The position numbers and the translations under genes were made by a program. Below the pieces are notes generated by a model. The model was given only the letters and a program-made list of their open reading frames with translations, searched no databases and was not told the origin of the DNA. Shown one piece after another: positions 15,995 through 23,590 of a DNA stretch of 32,337 nucleotides (its first letter is position 1; each line of letters begins with the position of its first letter). This DNA comes from Cellulophaga sp. (lineage in GTDB: Bacteria > Bacteroidota > Bacteroidia > Flavobacteriales > Flavobacteriaceae), in NCBI GenBank assembly GCA_030731855.1, contig JANQTG010000222.1, forward strand, positions 40,784 to 73,120, read 5' to 3'.

Positions 15995-17227
15995 TTATGC
16001 CTTTAAATTCTTAATTCTTTGTAGTAAAGTTGGATGCGAATAATGCATAAAAACATATGCAGGATGCGGGGTAAGATTACTCAGACTATTTTTTGATAAT
16101 TTTTTGAGTGATGATATTAACGGAGCGGCAGCAAAGGTGTATTTTGCATAATCATCCGCTTCATATTCGAACTTACGAGACATGTAATTCATGATTAGTC
16201 CTGTAATTTCAGAAATAGGGCTATAAAGAATGCCAAACCCTACCAAAGCGGCATGAAAACTTGGTATGCTAACACCTATGGCTAAAGAAACTTGTGGTGT
16301 GTTTATGAAAAGTGACAAAATAAAAAGGGTAAATCCTGTTAATAAAATAGAAGTAAATAAATTAAAAATAATATGTTTTCGTTTGTAATGACCAACTTCA
16401 TGGGCTAAAACTGCAACTACTTCGTCTTCAGTTAAATCGTTGACTAAAGTATCGTAAAGTGTTATTCTTTTTTCTTTTCCAAAGCCAGAAAAGTAGGCGT
16501 TAGCTTTTGTAGAACGTTTAGAACCGTCAATAATAAAAATATTTCGCAGCTCAAACCCTACAGAGACCGCATACTGTTCTATTTTACTTTTTAAAGATCC
16601 GTCCTCAAGAGGGGTTTGTTTATTGAATAAGGGCACAATTAATTTACTGTAAAACAGATTCATGATTAAGGTAAAAATAGTAATAACGATCCATGCATAA
16701 ATCCAAAAATTAGTACCTGCCCAATCAAAAAACCAAAGAATTAAGGCTAAAATAACACCTCCTAAAAGTGCTGTCATTAGCCAACCTTTTAGTTTGTCGA
16801 GTACAAACAGTTTTTTAGTGGTTTTATTAAAACCAAATTTTTCTTCAATCACAAAGGTTGCGTAGTAAGAAAATGGTGTGGTAACAATATCGCTTCCGAT
16901 CATGATTATACCAAAAAATACCAAAGCGATGATAATCGGATGCTCCGAGAAACTGCGCGCTAAGCTATCTATCCATTCAAAACCTCCAAAAATTAAAAAC
17001 GAGAATGTAAGTAAAAACGAGAACGTAGAGGTTAATAAGCCGAAGTTGTAATTTGTTTGTTTGTAGGCTTGCGATTTTGCGTATTCTTCTTTATCATAAA
17101 CATCGCCCAATTCTTTAGGAATTTCTTCTTTGTAGCGCTTTGAATTGATGAAGTCTAAATACGTTTCTACAATAAATTGAAGTGTAATAATGGTTAATAT
17201 GATATAAAATAAAATTTCGGTATTCAT
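15995..17227 (-). CDS. Ste24-like M48 membrane metallopeptidase, 410 aa
   Basis: Integral membrane zinc protease of the CAAX-protease-1/Ste24 type. About seven hydrophobic segments are seen (for example 3-22, 64-82, 96-115, 150-168, 175-195, 287-308). The catalytic HEVGH is at 276-280 within AVLAHEVGHYKRKH. The third zinc ligand is in FEYEADDYA (353-361, ligand E354), and a C-terminal HPT (398-400) matches the family. ANAYFSGFGKEKRITLYDTL precedes the active site, as is usual. Bacteria lack prenylated CAAX substrates of the yeast kind, so the role is probably membrane-protein or peptide quality control; this is inference. It starts 147 bp after the RNA methyltransferase gene, with a periodic tract between them. 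Confidence 0.92.
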   Translation of the reverse strand: MNTEILFYIILTIITLQFIVETYLDFINSKRYKEEIPKELGDVYDKEEYAKSQAYKQTNYNFGLLTSTFSFLLTFSFLIFGGFEWIDSLARSFSEHPIIIALVFFGIIMIGSDIVTTPFSYYATFVIEEKFGFNKTTKKLFVLDKLKGWLMTALLGGVILALILWFFDWAGTNFWIYAWIVITIFTLIMNLFYSKLIVPLFNKQTPLEDGSLKSKIEQYAVSVGFELRNIFIIDGSKRSTKANAYFSGFGKEKRITLYDTLVNDLTEDEVVAVLAHEVGHYKRKHIIFNLFTSILLTGFTLFILSLFINTPQVSLAIGVSIPSFHAALVGFGILYSPISEITGLIMNYMSRKFEYEADDYAKYTFAAAPLISSLKKLSKNSLSNLTPHPAYVFMHYSHPTLLQRIKNLKA

Positions 17228-17251
17228 TGTTGTTTAGTTTAAAAGTCTAAA

Positions 17252-17307
17252 GTATTAAGTATTAAGATGAAAAATACGAATTACGAAATTAGAAATACGA
17301 AAGTAGT
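17252..17307. repeat. Degenerate 7-nt-periodic tract, A-rich, 8 units
   Basis: Eight heptads in one register, starting with two identical GTATTAA units and followed by units such as AATACGA, ATTACGA and AATTAGA. It shares an exact 16-mer (17286-17301) with the tract at 3617-3679. Confidence 0.85.
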
Positions 17308-17320
17308 TTAGAAAATTATA

Positions 17321-17390
17321 TTAAGTACAAAGTCGAATGTCAAAGGTCAAAAATTTAGAACTACCCACTGCCCACTAGCGACTACCCTCT
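17321..17390 (-). repeat. 7-nt-periodic tract over the RNA methyltransferase stop codon, 10 units
   Basis: Ten heptads in register. Units 2-4 end in GTC and the last units end in ACT or TCT (for example ACCCACT, GCCCACT). The TAG stop codon (17375-17377) lies inside, so the last four or five codons of the gene are part of the tract. Confidence 0.85.
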
Positions 17391-18196
17391 ATTCCGCGCT
17401 GTCTTTTTGCTTCAAATATCAGAATTGCTGCCGAGACCGATACGTTCATCGAATCTATTTCGCCTTCCATAGGGATAATGATGTTTTGCGTGCTATTTTC
17501 AAGCCATTCTTGTGGCAAGCCAGTCGCTTCGGTGCCTACAACAATGGCGCTGGGGTTATTATAATCTATTTTTGTGTAGTTTTCTGATGCGGTGAGTGCA
17601 GCACAATAAATAGCAATTTTACGCTCTTTTAAAAAAGCAAGAACTTCTTCTGTAGTACCAATACCGATATTATTGGTAAAAACGCAACCGATGCTCGATC
17701 GGATAATATTTGGGTTGTATATATCGCCTTTTGGGTTCGCTATAATCACCGCATCTAAATTTGCAGCATCAGCAGTGCGTAATAAAGCGCCAAGATTACC
17801 TGGTTTTTCTGTGGTATCAGCTACTAAAATTAAGGGATTTTTATTTTTAAATTTTAAGTCAGATAATGCGTGCGATTTACTTTTGACTAGCGCAATAATC
17901 CCTTCAGTCGTTTCGCGATAAGCCATTTTTTGATAAACATCTTTAGACACTTTTATAAGTTCTATGTTTGATTTTTTACTGTCAATAATTTTTTCTAATT
18001 GATTAATTGGAATAATAGCTTCATTAAAAAAAATAGTTTTAATTTCATAATTGCCTTTTACAGCCAATTGAAATTCGCGCAGACCTTCTAAAACAAATTC
18101 TCCTGTTTTTTTGCGTTCACGAGATTTCTCCTTTAATACTAAAACCTTTTTAACTAATGGGTTTTGTACGCTGCTTATTTCTTTATAACGATTCAT
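17375..18196 (-). CDS. TrmH/SpoU-family RNA 2'-O-methyltransferase, 273 aa
   Basis: SAM-dependent methyltransferase with the SPOUT knot. An N-terminal substrate-binding part (RYKEISSVQNPLVKKVLVLKEKSRERKKTGEFVLEG, residues 3-38) resembles SpoU_sub_bind. Motif 1 is KPGNLGALLRTADAANLDAVI, motif 2 is VVGTEATGLPQEWL, and motif 3 is MNVSVSAAILIFEAKRQR near the end. All three are intact. Likely acts on rRNA or tRNA ribose; the exact nucleotide is not readable. The last codons (Glu-Gly-Ser-Arg-TAG) lie within a heptad tract, so the C-terminal few residues may not be ancestral. The neighbour on the other side is the divergent molybdenum-cofactor operon. Confidence 0.93.
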   Translation of the reverse strand: MNRYKEISSVQNPLVKKVLVLKEKSRERKKTGEFVLEGLREFQLAVKGNYEIKTIFFNEAIIPINQLEKIIDSKKSNIELIKVSKDVYQKMAYRETTEGIIALVKSKSHALSDLKFKNKNPLILVADTTEKPGNLGALLRTADAANLDAVIIANPKGDIYNPNIIRSSIGCVFTNNIGIGTTEEVLAFLKERKIAIYCAALTASENYTKIDYNNPSAIVVGTEATGLPQEWLENSTQNIIIPMEGEIDSMNVSVSAAILIFEAKRQRGIEGSR

Positions 18197-18467
18197 ACTT
18201 TAAATAATGATTACAACACTAAACTTCACCAATAAAAAATATTTATGTGTTCAAATTATGAGCTGCATCCTTGAAAGTCAAAAGTATAACAAAATCTACA
18301 GAAAGTCTCTCTTAAACATTTGGCAATTTTGGGTTTTTAATACCATCCATTATTCTTAACTTTCTCGAATAAATAATAAAATCTTGGCAATAGCTGAGTA
18401 AAAAGTAAAGAAGCTCCTTTTTTTAAGAAATTTAAAAGGTCTCAATAGAATAAATAGTATTTAAAAA
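18197..18467. other. Divergent intergenic region before the molybdenum-cofactor operon
   Basis: No gene is seen in these 271 bp. A minus-strand TACTTTTG (18279-18286) fits the -7 box for the methyltransferase gene, about 83 nt before its ATG, without a clear -33 partner. The octamer TTGGCAAT occurs twice in direct orientation (18320-18327 and 18384-18391) and could be an operator for mobA. I find no TAnnTTTG box facing mobA and no convincing riboswitch fold. Confidence 0.5.
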
Positions 18468-19067
18468 ATGATTTTAGCAGATAAATTATGCGGCTTAGTG
18501 CTTTCTGGCGGTAAAAGTACTAGAATGGGAAAAGATAAGGGTTTAATTAGCTATCACGGTAAACCACAGCGCGAACATATTTACCATTTATTGAGTGAAG
18601 TGTGTGATGAAACTTTTTTAAGTATTCGACAAAATCAATTAACCAAAGTTCCTGAAAATTATAAAATTATAATCGATGAAGACGAGTTTAAAGGGCCTTT
18701 TAATGGTATACTTTCTGCGCATAAAAAATACCCAAAAGTAGCTTGGTTAGTCTTAGCTTGTGATTTGCCCTTGATAACAAAAGAGTCTTTGCAAGAATTA
18801 ATTTCGCAAAGAAACCAGAATACATTAGCGACAGCTTTTGCTTTAAAAGAAAGTCCGCTACCCGAACCTTTGGTCGCAATTTGGGAAGCTAGTGGATTAT
18901 CGCAAGCTTTGAATTTTATGAACAGCGCAAAAGGTACTTGTCCACGTAAATTTTTAATTGAAAATGAAGTACAATTGGTTTTTCCAAAAGATGAAAAGGT
19001 ACTTTTAAATGCTAATTTAGAATCGGAATATGAAGAAGCTTTAAAAATAGTAGCTAATAATGACTAA
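18468..19067 (+). CDS. mobA: Molybdenum cofactor guanylyltransferase MobA, 199 aa
   Basis: Transfers GMP from GTP to molybdopterin to make the guanine dinucleotide form of the cofactor. The nucleotidyltransferase signature LSGGKSTRMGKDKG is at 12-25. FKGPFNGILSA (74-84) and the metal-binding aspartate D99 in LACDLPLI follow. Length agrees with the family. It overlaps the next gene by 8 nt, the first of three overlaps in this operon. The presence of mobA implies that the organism has at least one bis-MGD enzyme (such as a nitrate reductase or formate dehydrogenase), none of which lies in this window. The alternative, another NTP-transferase such as MocA, is less likely because of the tight link to moeA and moeB. 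Confidence 0.88.
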   Translation: MILADKLCGLVLSGGKSTRMGKDKGLISYHGKPQREHIYHLLSEVCDETFLSIRQNQLTKVPENYKIIIDEDEFKGPFNGILSAHKKYPKVAWLVLACDLPLITKESLQELISQRNQNTLATAFALKESPLPEPLVAIWEASGLSQALNFMNSAKGTCPRKFLIENEVQLVFPKDEKVLLNANLESEYEEALKIVANND

Positions 19068-20133
19068 TAATCGGTATTCAAGACAAACGCAACTTTCCCA
19101 ATTTGGCGAAAAGGCACAAGAAAAGCTTTCTAATACTAAAGTATTGGTGGTTGGCGCTGGTGGACTAGGAATTCCGGTGCTTACCTATTTAAATGCTATG
19201 GGCGTTGGCACTCTTGGTATTATAGATAATGATGTGGTTAGTTTAACTAATTTACAGAGACAAGTCGCGTATCGAGAAGCCGATATAGGAAAATCAAAAG
19301 TAATAGTTTTAAGCGATGTTTTAAAAGCACAAAATTCTGAAACGACTATTGCTATTTATAATGAATTATTAACTACGGCTAACGCATTAGAATTGATTTC
19401 TTTGTATGATGTTGTGGTTGATGCATCAGATAATTTCGCGACTCGTTATTTAGTAAATGACGCTTGTGTGCTAGTAAATAAACCTTTTGTTTACGGTGCT
19501 TTACATGGTTTTGAAGGTCAAGTAAGTGCTTTTAATTATAACAATGGGCCAACATACCGTTGTTTGTTTCCTGAAGTTCCAAAAGCTGACAGCGTACCTA
19601 ATTGCGATGAAAATGGCGTTCTAGGAGTGCTACCAGGAATTATTGGGAACTTACAAGCCTTAGAAGTCGTTAAAGTCATCACAGGAGTAGGGGAAGCACT
19701 CTCTGGAAAATTATTACTTTTTGATGGTTTAACACAAAACTACCGGAAAATCAGCTTTAAAAAAGTGATGGATAACCTAAAAATAAGTCAACTAAAACAA
19801 CATTATGGTTTCGAATGTGCATCTAGCTTTTCAAGCATCGATACGAGTAGTTTTAAAGCTATTTTGAGCAAAAAATCGATTCAAATACTAGATGTGCGAA
19901 CCGTAGAAGAATTTAACGAATTTCATTTTAAAAATACGATTCATATTCCACTATCAGATTTAGAAAATAACCTGAATGAATTAGTGCTAAGTAAAGAAAT
20001 ATATGTGCTTTGTGCTTCAGGAAAAAGAAGTCAACAAGCAATTTTATTGTTACAAAAGCATTATCCCAATACAAATTTTATCAATGTATTAGGAGGAATT
20101 CAAAATGTAGGAAGTTATGTTACTGAGCACTGA
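19060..20133 (+). CDS. moeB: MoeB/ThiF-type adenylyltransferase with C-terminal rhodanese domain, 357 aa
   Basis: E1-like enzyme that adenylates the C-terminus of a small sulphur-carrier protein such as MoaD or ThiS; the rhodanese part can then supply sulphur. The ThiF domain (about 5-240) shows VVGAGGLGIPVL (30-41), IDNDVVSLTNLQRQ (55-68), DASDNFATRY (121-130) and C182 in PNCDENGVLGVLPGIIG. The rhodanese domain (about 262-355) has ILDVRTVEEFNEFH and the active-site loop CASGKRS with C318. The zinc CxxC pairs of E. coli MoeB are absent: after YRCLFPE no second cysteine follows. It is therefore a MoeZ-like fusion without the structural zinc. Operon position between mobA and moeA favours a molybdopterin role. 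No MoaD or ThiS gene is in the window. Confidence 0.9.
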   Translation: MTNNRYSRQTQLSQFGEKAQEKLSNTKVLVVGAGGLGIPVLTYLNAMGVGTLGIIDNDVVSLTNLQRQVAYREADIGKSKVIVLSDVLKAQNSETTIAIYNELLTTANALELISLYDVVVDASDNFATRYLVNDACVLVNKPFVYGALHGFEGQVSAFNYNNGPTYRCLFPEVPKADSVPNCDENGVLGVLPGIIGNLQALEVVKVITGVGEALSGKLLLFDGLTQNYRKISFKKVMDNLKISQLKQHYGFECASSFSSIDTSSFKAILSKKSIQILDVRTVEEFNEFHFKNTIHIPLSDLENNLNELVLSKEIYVLCASGKRSQQAILLLQKHYPNTNFINVLGGIQNVGSYVTEH

Positions 20134-20890
20134 AAACCTACTACTGCTATGTTTGGGTTTTTTTATTGTAGCTACACTGTATTCTTCTGTAGGCTTTGGT
20201 GGGGGCTCTAGTTATTTGGCTTTATTGACCTTGTTTTTTGTCAGTTTTTTTGCCATTCGCTCCATTGCTTTAGTCTGTAATTTGGTGGTTGTAAGCACCA
20301 GTACTTATTTATATTTTAAGCACGGTCATGCGAAACTAAAAGACTTTCTTCCATTTTTAGTCACCAGTATACCTTTAGCCTATTTAGGCGCATCCTTTAA
20401 ATTAAGTGAAAAAGTCTTTTTTATTATTCTAGGTTTGTCTTTGATCATTTCGGCATTGACCTTGGCTTGGCAAACTTATACAAAGGCGACGGCAGAAAGA
20501 ATAAAAAACTATCCATCTTATTTTAGCTTTACTATAGGTGGAATTATTGGATTATTATCAGGATTAGTGGGTATTGGAGGTGGTATTTTTTTAGCACCGA
20601 TTTTGAATCATTTTAAATGGAGTACCCCCATAAAAATAGCCGCATTGGCAAGTTTTTTTATTTTAGTAAATTCGGTTTCTGGATTGGTGGGCTTATTTAA
20701 TGCAGGCACTTTAGTTTTACCTTGGAAAGAAGCGCTAATTTTAATAATTGTGGTTTTTTTAGGCGGACAACTAGGTATTAGAATCAGTTTAAAAAAATTA
20801 ACACCAAACGGAATTAAGCGAGTAACGGCACTATTAGTTTTGGTCGTAGGTTTAAGAGTATTATTAAAAAACGGATTAGAAATATTATGA
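20117..20890 (+). CDS. TauE/SafE (TSUP) family membrane permease, 257 aa
   Basis: About eight hydrophobic segments arranged as two similar halves, typical of the TSUP family. Motifs: YSSVGFGGGSSYLALLTLFF in the first half (about 22-41) and GLLSGLVGIGGGIFLAPIL in the second (about 149-167). These Gly-rich re-entrant loops are the family hallmark. TSUP proteins move sulphur compounds such as sulphite, sulphonates or thiosulphate, but substrates differ widely. The ATG lies 17 nt inside the end of the moeB-like gene and the stop overlaps the moeA start by 4 nt, so it is an integral part of the operon. This suggests that it serves cofactor synthesis or a cofactor-dependent pathway, perhaps by handling a sulphur species or an oxyanion; that is inference. 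Confidence 0.9.
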   Translation: MLLSTENLLLLCLGFFIVATLYSSVGFGGGSSYLALLTLFFVSFFAIRSIALVCNLVVVSTSTYLYFKHGHAKLKDFLPFLVTSIPLAYLGASFKLSEKVFFIILGLSLIISALTLAWQTYTKATAERIKNYPSYFSFTIGGIIGLLSGLVGIGGGIFLAPILNHFKWSTPIKIAALASFFILVNSVSGLVGLFNAGTLVLPWKEALILIIVVFLGGQLGIRISLKKLTPNGIKRVTALLVLVVGLRVLLKNGLEIL

Positions 20891-22077
20891 TAACATACGA
20901 AGAAGCTTTTAGGAGGGTGATGCTTTATGATAAAGATTATGGTACAGAAACGGTACCATTATTAAAAAGTAATTTTAGAATTCTAGCAGAAACTATTCAT
21001 GCAGATCGAGATTTTCCTCCGTTTAATCGGGCAACTAAAGATGGGATAGCCATAAATTTTGCTACTTTCGAAAATGGGACTTCTACTTTTAAAATTGAAG
21101 CTACCGTAAATGCAGGGATGCCACAGCAAGAACTTAAGGATGCTAATTGTTGTATAGAAATAATGACAGGAGCGGTATTACCTAAAAATGCCGATACTAT
21201 TATCATGTATGAAGATTTAGACATAAAAGACGGTATCGCTACACTTTTAAGTACACCAAAAGAAGGTCAAAATATTCATCAACAAGGGGCTGATAAATTA
21301 AAAGGTGCTGCGCTCCTAGAAAAAGGAGTTAAAATAACGCCAGCAGAAATTGGTATTTTGGCCTCTGTAGGAAAGAAGAAAGTACTGGTTGCTAAACTGC
21401 CAAAGGTAGTGGTGATTTCTACAGGAAATGAACTAGTATCAGTTTCAGAAACTCCAAAGCCACATCAGATTAGAACTTCGAATGTAATTTCATTACAAGC
21501 AGCTTTAAGTGCAGAGCAAATAATAGCGAAGCATATCCATATTTCTGACAGTAAAAGAGCCATAACAAAAAATGTAAAAAAAGCATTAAAACAAAATGAT
21601 GTTTTATTGCTTAGTGGTGGGGTCTCAAAAGGAAAATTCGATTTTATACCAGAAGTGATGGACGATTTAGGCGTAGAGAAAGTTTTTCATAAAGTATTAC
21701 AGCGTCCAGGAAAACCTTTTTGGTTTGGGATTCATGATAAACTACAAACTTTAGTTTTTTCTTTTCCTGGAAACCCCGTTTCTACTTTTATAAATTACTA
21801 TGCGTATTTTATTCCATGGTTTAAAAGTTCAGTTGGCGTAGGGTATAGCGATCAGTTTGTGAAACTAGATGAGTCTGTAGCCAATACCACAGGAATGACG
21901 CTGTTTAATCTTGTAAAAACCTATTGGAAAAATGGTTCGTTGTTTGTTTCAATACTTAAAAATAACGGATCAGGTGATTTAACCAGCCTATCAGAAGCTG
22001 ACGGGTTTATTTGTTTGCCACACAAAGAAACGGATTATGAAAAAGGTGAGTTAGTTGTTTTTGTGGGGACGAAATAA
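20887..22077 (+). CDS. moeA: Molybdopterin molybdotransferase MoeA, 396 aa
   Basis: Inserts molybdate into adenylated molybdopterin. The N-terminal domains (about 1-165) show DRDFPPFNRATKDGIA with the conserved PPF.R...DG, and TGAVLPKNADTIIMYEDL. The central MoCF_biosynth domain shows VVISTGNELV, LSGGVSKGKFDFIPEV and KPGKPFWFG-like HKVLQRPGKPFWFG, followed by SFPGNPVSTFINYY. The C-terminal ~70 residues form the small beta-barrel domain (NGSGDLTSLSEADGFICLP). Complete and of normal length. It starts with ATGA overlap on the permease stop and is the last gene of the operon. A bidirectional terminator follows at once. Confidence 0.95.
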   Translation: MITYEEAFRRVMLYDKDYGTETVPLLKSNFRILAETIHADRDFPPFNRATKDGIAINFATFENGTSTFKIEATVNAGMPQQELKDANCCIEIMTGAVLPKNADTIIMYEDLDIKDGIATLLSTPKEGQNIHQQGADKLKGAALLEKGVKITPAEIGILASVGKKKVLVAKLPKVVVISTGNELVSVSETPKPHQIRTSNVISLQAALSAEQIIAKHIHISDSKRAITKNVKKALKQNDVLLLSGGVSKGKFDFIPEVMDDLGVEKVFHKVLQRPGKPFWFGIHDKLQTLVFSFPGNPVSTFINYYAYFIPWFKSSVGVGYSDQFVKLDESVANTTGMTLFNLVKTYWKNGSLFVSILKNNGSGDLTSLSEADGFICLPHKETDYEKGELVVFVGTK

Positions 22078-22079
22078 AA

Positions 22080-22109
22080 AAAAGCACCAATGAAAAAATT
22101 GATGCTTTT
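22080..22109. terminator. Bidirectional terminator between moeA and the amidohydrolase gene
   Basis: AAAAGCACCAAT (22080-22091) pairs with ATTGATGCTTTT (22098-22109) with one C/A mismatch and loop GAAAAA. An A run precedes and, on the other strand, gives a T run after the stem. It serves both converging genes. Confidence 0.85.
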
Positions 22110-22137
22110 AGTTAGTAACTATTATTATTATTAGGAT

Positions 22138-23430
22138 TTATTCTCCTTCATATTTCCCCATATACCGTTTCCAAAGCTCTGTTTGGTGCGTTTCTAAAGA
22201 AATGGATCTGCCATCAATATAGGCATGAGTTAAAATGTTGGTGCGCATATCTAAAGCATCGCCTTCGGATATAAATAAGGTAGCACTTTTGCCCATTTCT
22301 AAAGTGCCGTAATCAGCATCAATTCCTAAAATTTTAGCATTGTTACCCGTAATCATTTGTAAGGCTACTTCTTTATCTAAGCCTTGCCCTACTACCTGAC
22401 CCGCATAAAAAGGTAAGTTTCTAGTCTGAAAATTCGCTTTATCCGCATTTTGCATGCCCACTAAAAGTCCAGCATCGATTAATAATTTAGGATTTTTATA
22501 GGGTAAATCATAATCATCGTCTTCATGCTCAGGAATGGTATGTGTAAAGTTGGCTAATACTGGAATATTATGTTCTTTTAAGAAATCGGTAATTTTATAT
22601 GCTTCATAACCTCCAACGAGTACTATATCTTTAATATTATGTGCTTTGGCTAAAGTGATAGCATCTATAATTTCACGTTCACCATCCGTGTAAATGTAAA
22701 GTTTTTTAGACCCATCAAACAAACCTTGCATAGCTTTGAAGGCTAAATTTTCTTCTTTTGAAGCCGCTTTTCCATACGCAGCTGCATTTTTGATGAATAA
22801 ACTAATTTCATCTTGCTCTTCTTTGTACTTGTCATTAGGTTTAAAGCCGCGTTCTTCACCAGCCCACCAACGCCCTTGTCTAAATGCGCTTGGCCAATTC
22901 ATATGAATAGCATCATCAACTTTTAAAGCGGCATCTTCCCAATTCCAAGCATCGAACTGTACAATAGATGAGGTACCAGAAATACGACCGCCTTGTGGTG
23001 TTATTTGTCCAATTAAAATGCCATTAGGGCGCATACTTTCTATTACTTTAGATTCTGCATTATAGGCAATTAAACTTCGAACATGAGGTATCATTTCTCC
23101 AATTTCATCTTCATCTACACTGGCGCGTACCGCATCTACTTCTACCAAACCTAAAGATTTTGCAGGAGCAATAAAGCCTGGATAAATATGTTTTCCTGAC
23201 GCATTAATTACGTTACCACTGCGGGCAATTTTAGCATTCGCACTACCGATGAAGGTAATTTTGCCGTTTTCAAACATTAGAAGGGCATTTTCTATGACCT
23301 GCCCGTTTCCTAAATGCGCAGTAGCGCCTTCAATACTAACGGCTTCTTTCTGAATTGGCGCTGGCGTTTGTTGGGCAAAAACGATGCTCGCACTACAAAA
23401 CAATAGCAATGTATATAAGTATTTTTTCAT
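22138..23430 (-). CDS. Secreted amidohydrolase-family protein lacking the first metal motif, 430 aa
   Basis: Signal peptide at 1-20 (MKKYLYTLLLFCSASIVFAQ). A beta-sandwich start (GATAHLGNGQVIENALLMFENGKITFIG) and a C-terminal end (GTLEMGKSATLFISEGDALDM) are those of the amidohydrolase (imidazolonepropionase-like) superfamily. The strand-1 motif, normally PGxIDxHxH, here reads PGFIAPAKS (84-92), so both metal-binding histidines and the aspartate are gone. No CHSY, or NSDD-like motif is seen where later ligands would be. The protein is most like the N-terminal half of the larger protein encoded upstream, which has lost the same residues. It is probably a non-catalytic or altered-function paralogue, exported to the periplasm or surface. 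Normal codon use and an intact frame argue that it is kept by selection. Confidence 0.85.
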   Translation of the reverse strand: MKKYLYTLLLFCSASIVFAQQTPAPIQKEAVSIEGATAHLGNGQVIENALLMFENGKITFIGSANAKIARSGNVINASGKHIYPGFIAPAKSLGLVEVDAVRASVDEDEIGEMIPHVRSLIAYNAESKVIESMRPNGILIGQITPQGGRISGTSSIVQFDAWNWEDAALKVDDAIHMNWPSAFRQGRWWAGEERGFKPNDKYKEEQDEISLFIKNAAAYGKAASKEENLAFKAMQGLFDGSKKLYIYTDGEREIIDAITLAKAHNIKDIVLVGGYEAYKITDFLKEHNIPVLANFTHTIPEHEDDDYDLPYKNPKLLIDAGLLVGMQNADKANFQTRNLPFYAGQVVGQGLDKEVALQMITGNNAKILGIDADYGTLEMGKSATLFISEGDALDMRTNILTHAYIDGRSISLETHQTELWKRYMGKYEGE

Positions 23431-23449
23431 TTTTTATGGCTTTTTAATT

Positions 23450-23519
23450 AGCTATATGCTTTAGGCTGTATGCCGTAAGCTATTTTATAAATTCTCTATT
23501 CTCTATTCTTTTCTCTTTT
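23450..23519. repeat. 7-nt-periodic tract, T-rich, 10 units
   Basis: Ten contiguous heptads without slip. The first five follow NGCTNTA-like units (AGCTATA, TGCTTTA, GGCTGTA); the last four are TTCTCTA (twice), TTCTTTT and CTCTTTT. By hand count consecutive units agree at 42 of 63 positions. Confidence 0.9.
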
Positions 23520-23531
23520 TTGTAACCACTC

Positions 23532-23555
23532 TTGCACTGAGCGGAGTAGAAGTGA
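23532..23555. repeat. Candidate dispersed element with CACTGAGCG core
   Basis: The stretch containing GCACTGAGCGGAGTAGAAG is much richer in G+C than the AT-rich sequence around it. Its core (CACTGAGCG) recurs in opposite orientation at 30362-30370 (CGCTCAGTG), again just after a stop codon. From memory, similar words are frequent in other flavobacterial spacers; I cannot verify this here. Confidence 0.5.
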
Positions 23556-23590
23556 ACTACTAGTCACTAACTCCTAACTACTAATTACTA
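23556..23590 (-). repeat. 7-nt-periodic tract NNNACTA over the stop codon of the large amidohydrolase
   Basis: Five heptads in register ending in CTA: ACTACTA, GTCACTA, ACTCCTA, ACTACTA, ATTACTA. On the coding strand every unit begins with TAG. The gene's TAG stop (23581-23583) is one of them, and the units place TAG in all three frames. Confidence 0.9.

Noticed and set aside
18197-18467. Molybdenum-cofactor riboswitch upstream of mobA
   Set aside because: I could not find a convincing multi-stem fold or conserved core in this AT-rich spacer; only a repeated TTGGCAAT is visible.
22114-22134. ATT triplet run near the amidohydrolase stop as a microsatellite
   Set aside because: Only about four imperfect units; not distinguishable from local AT richness.
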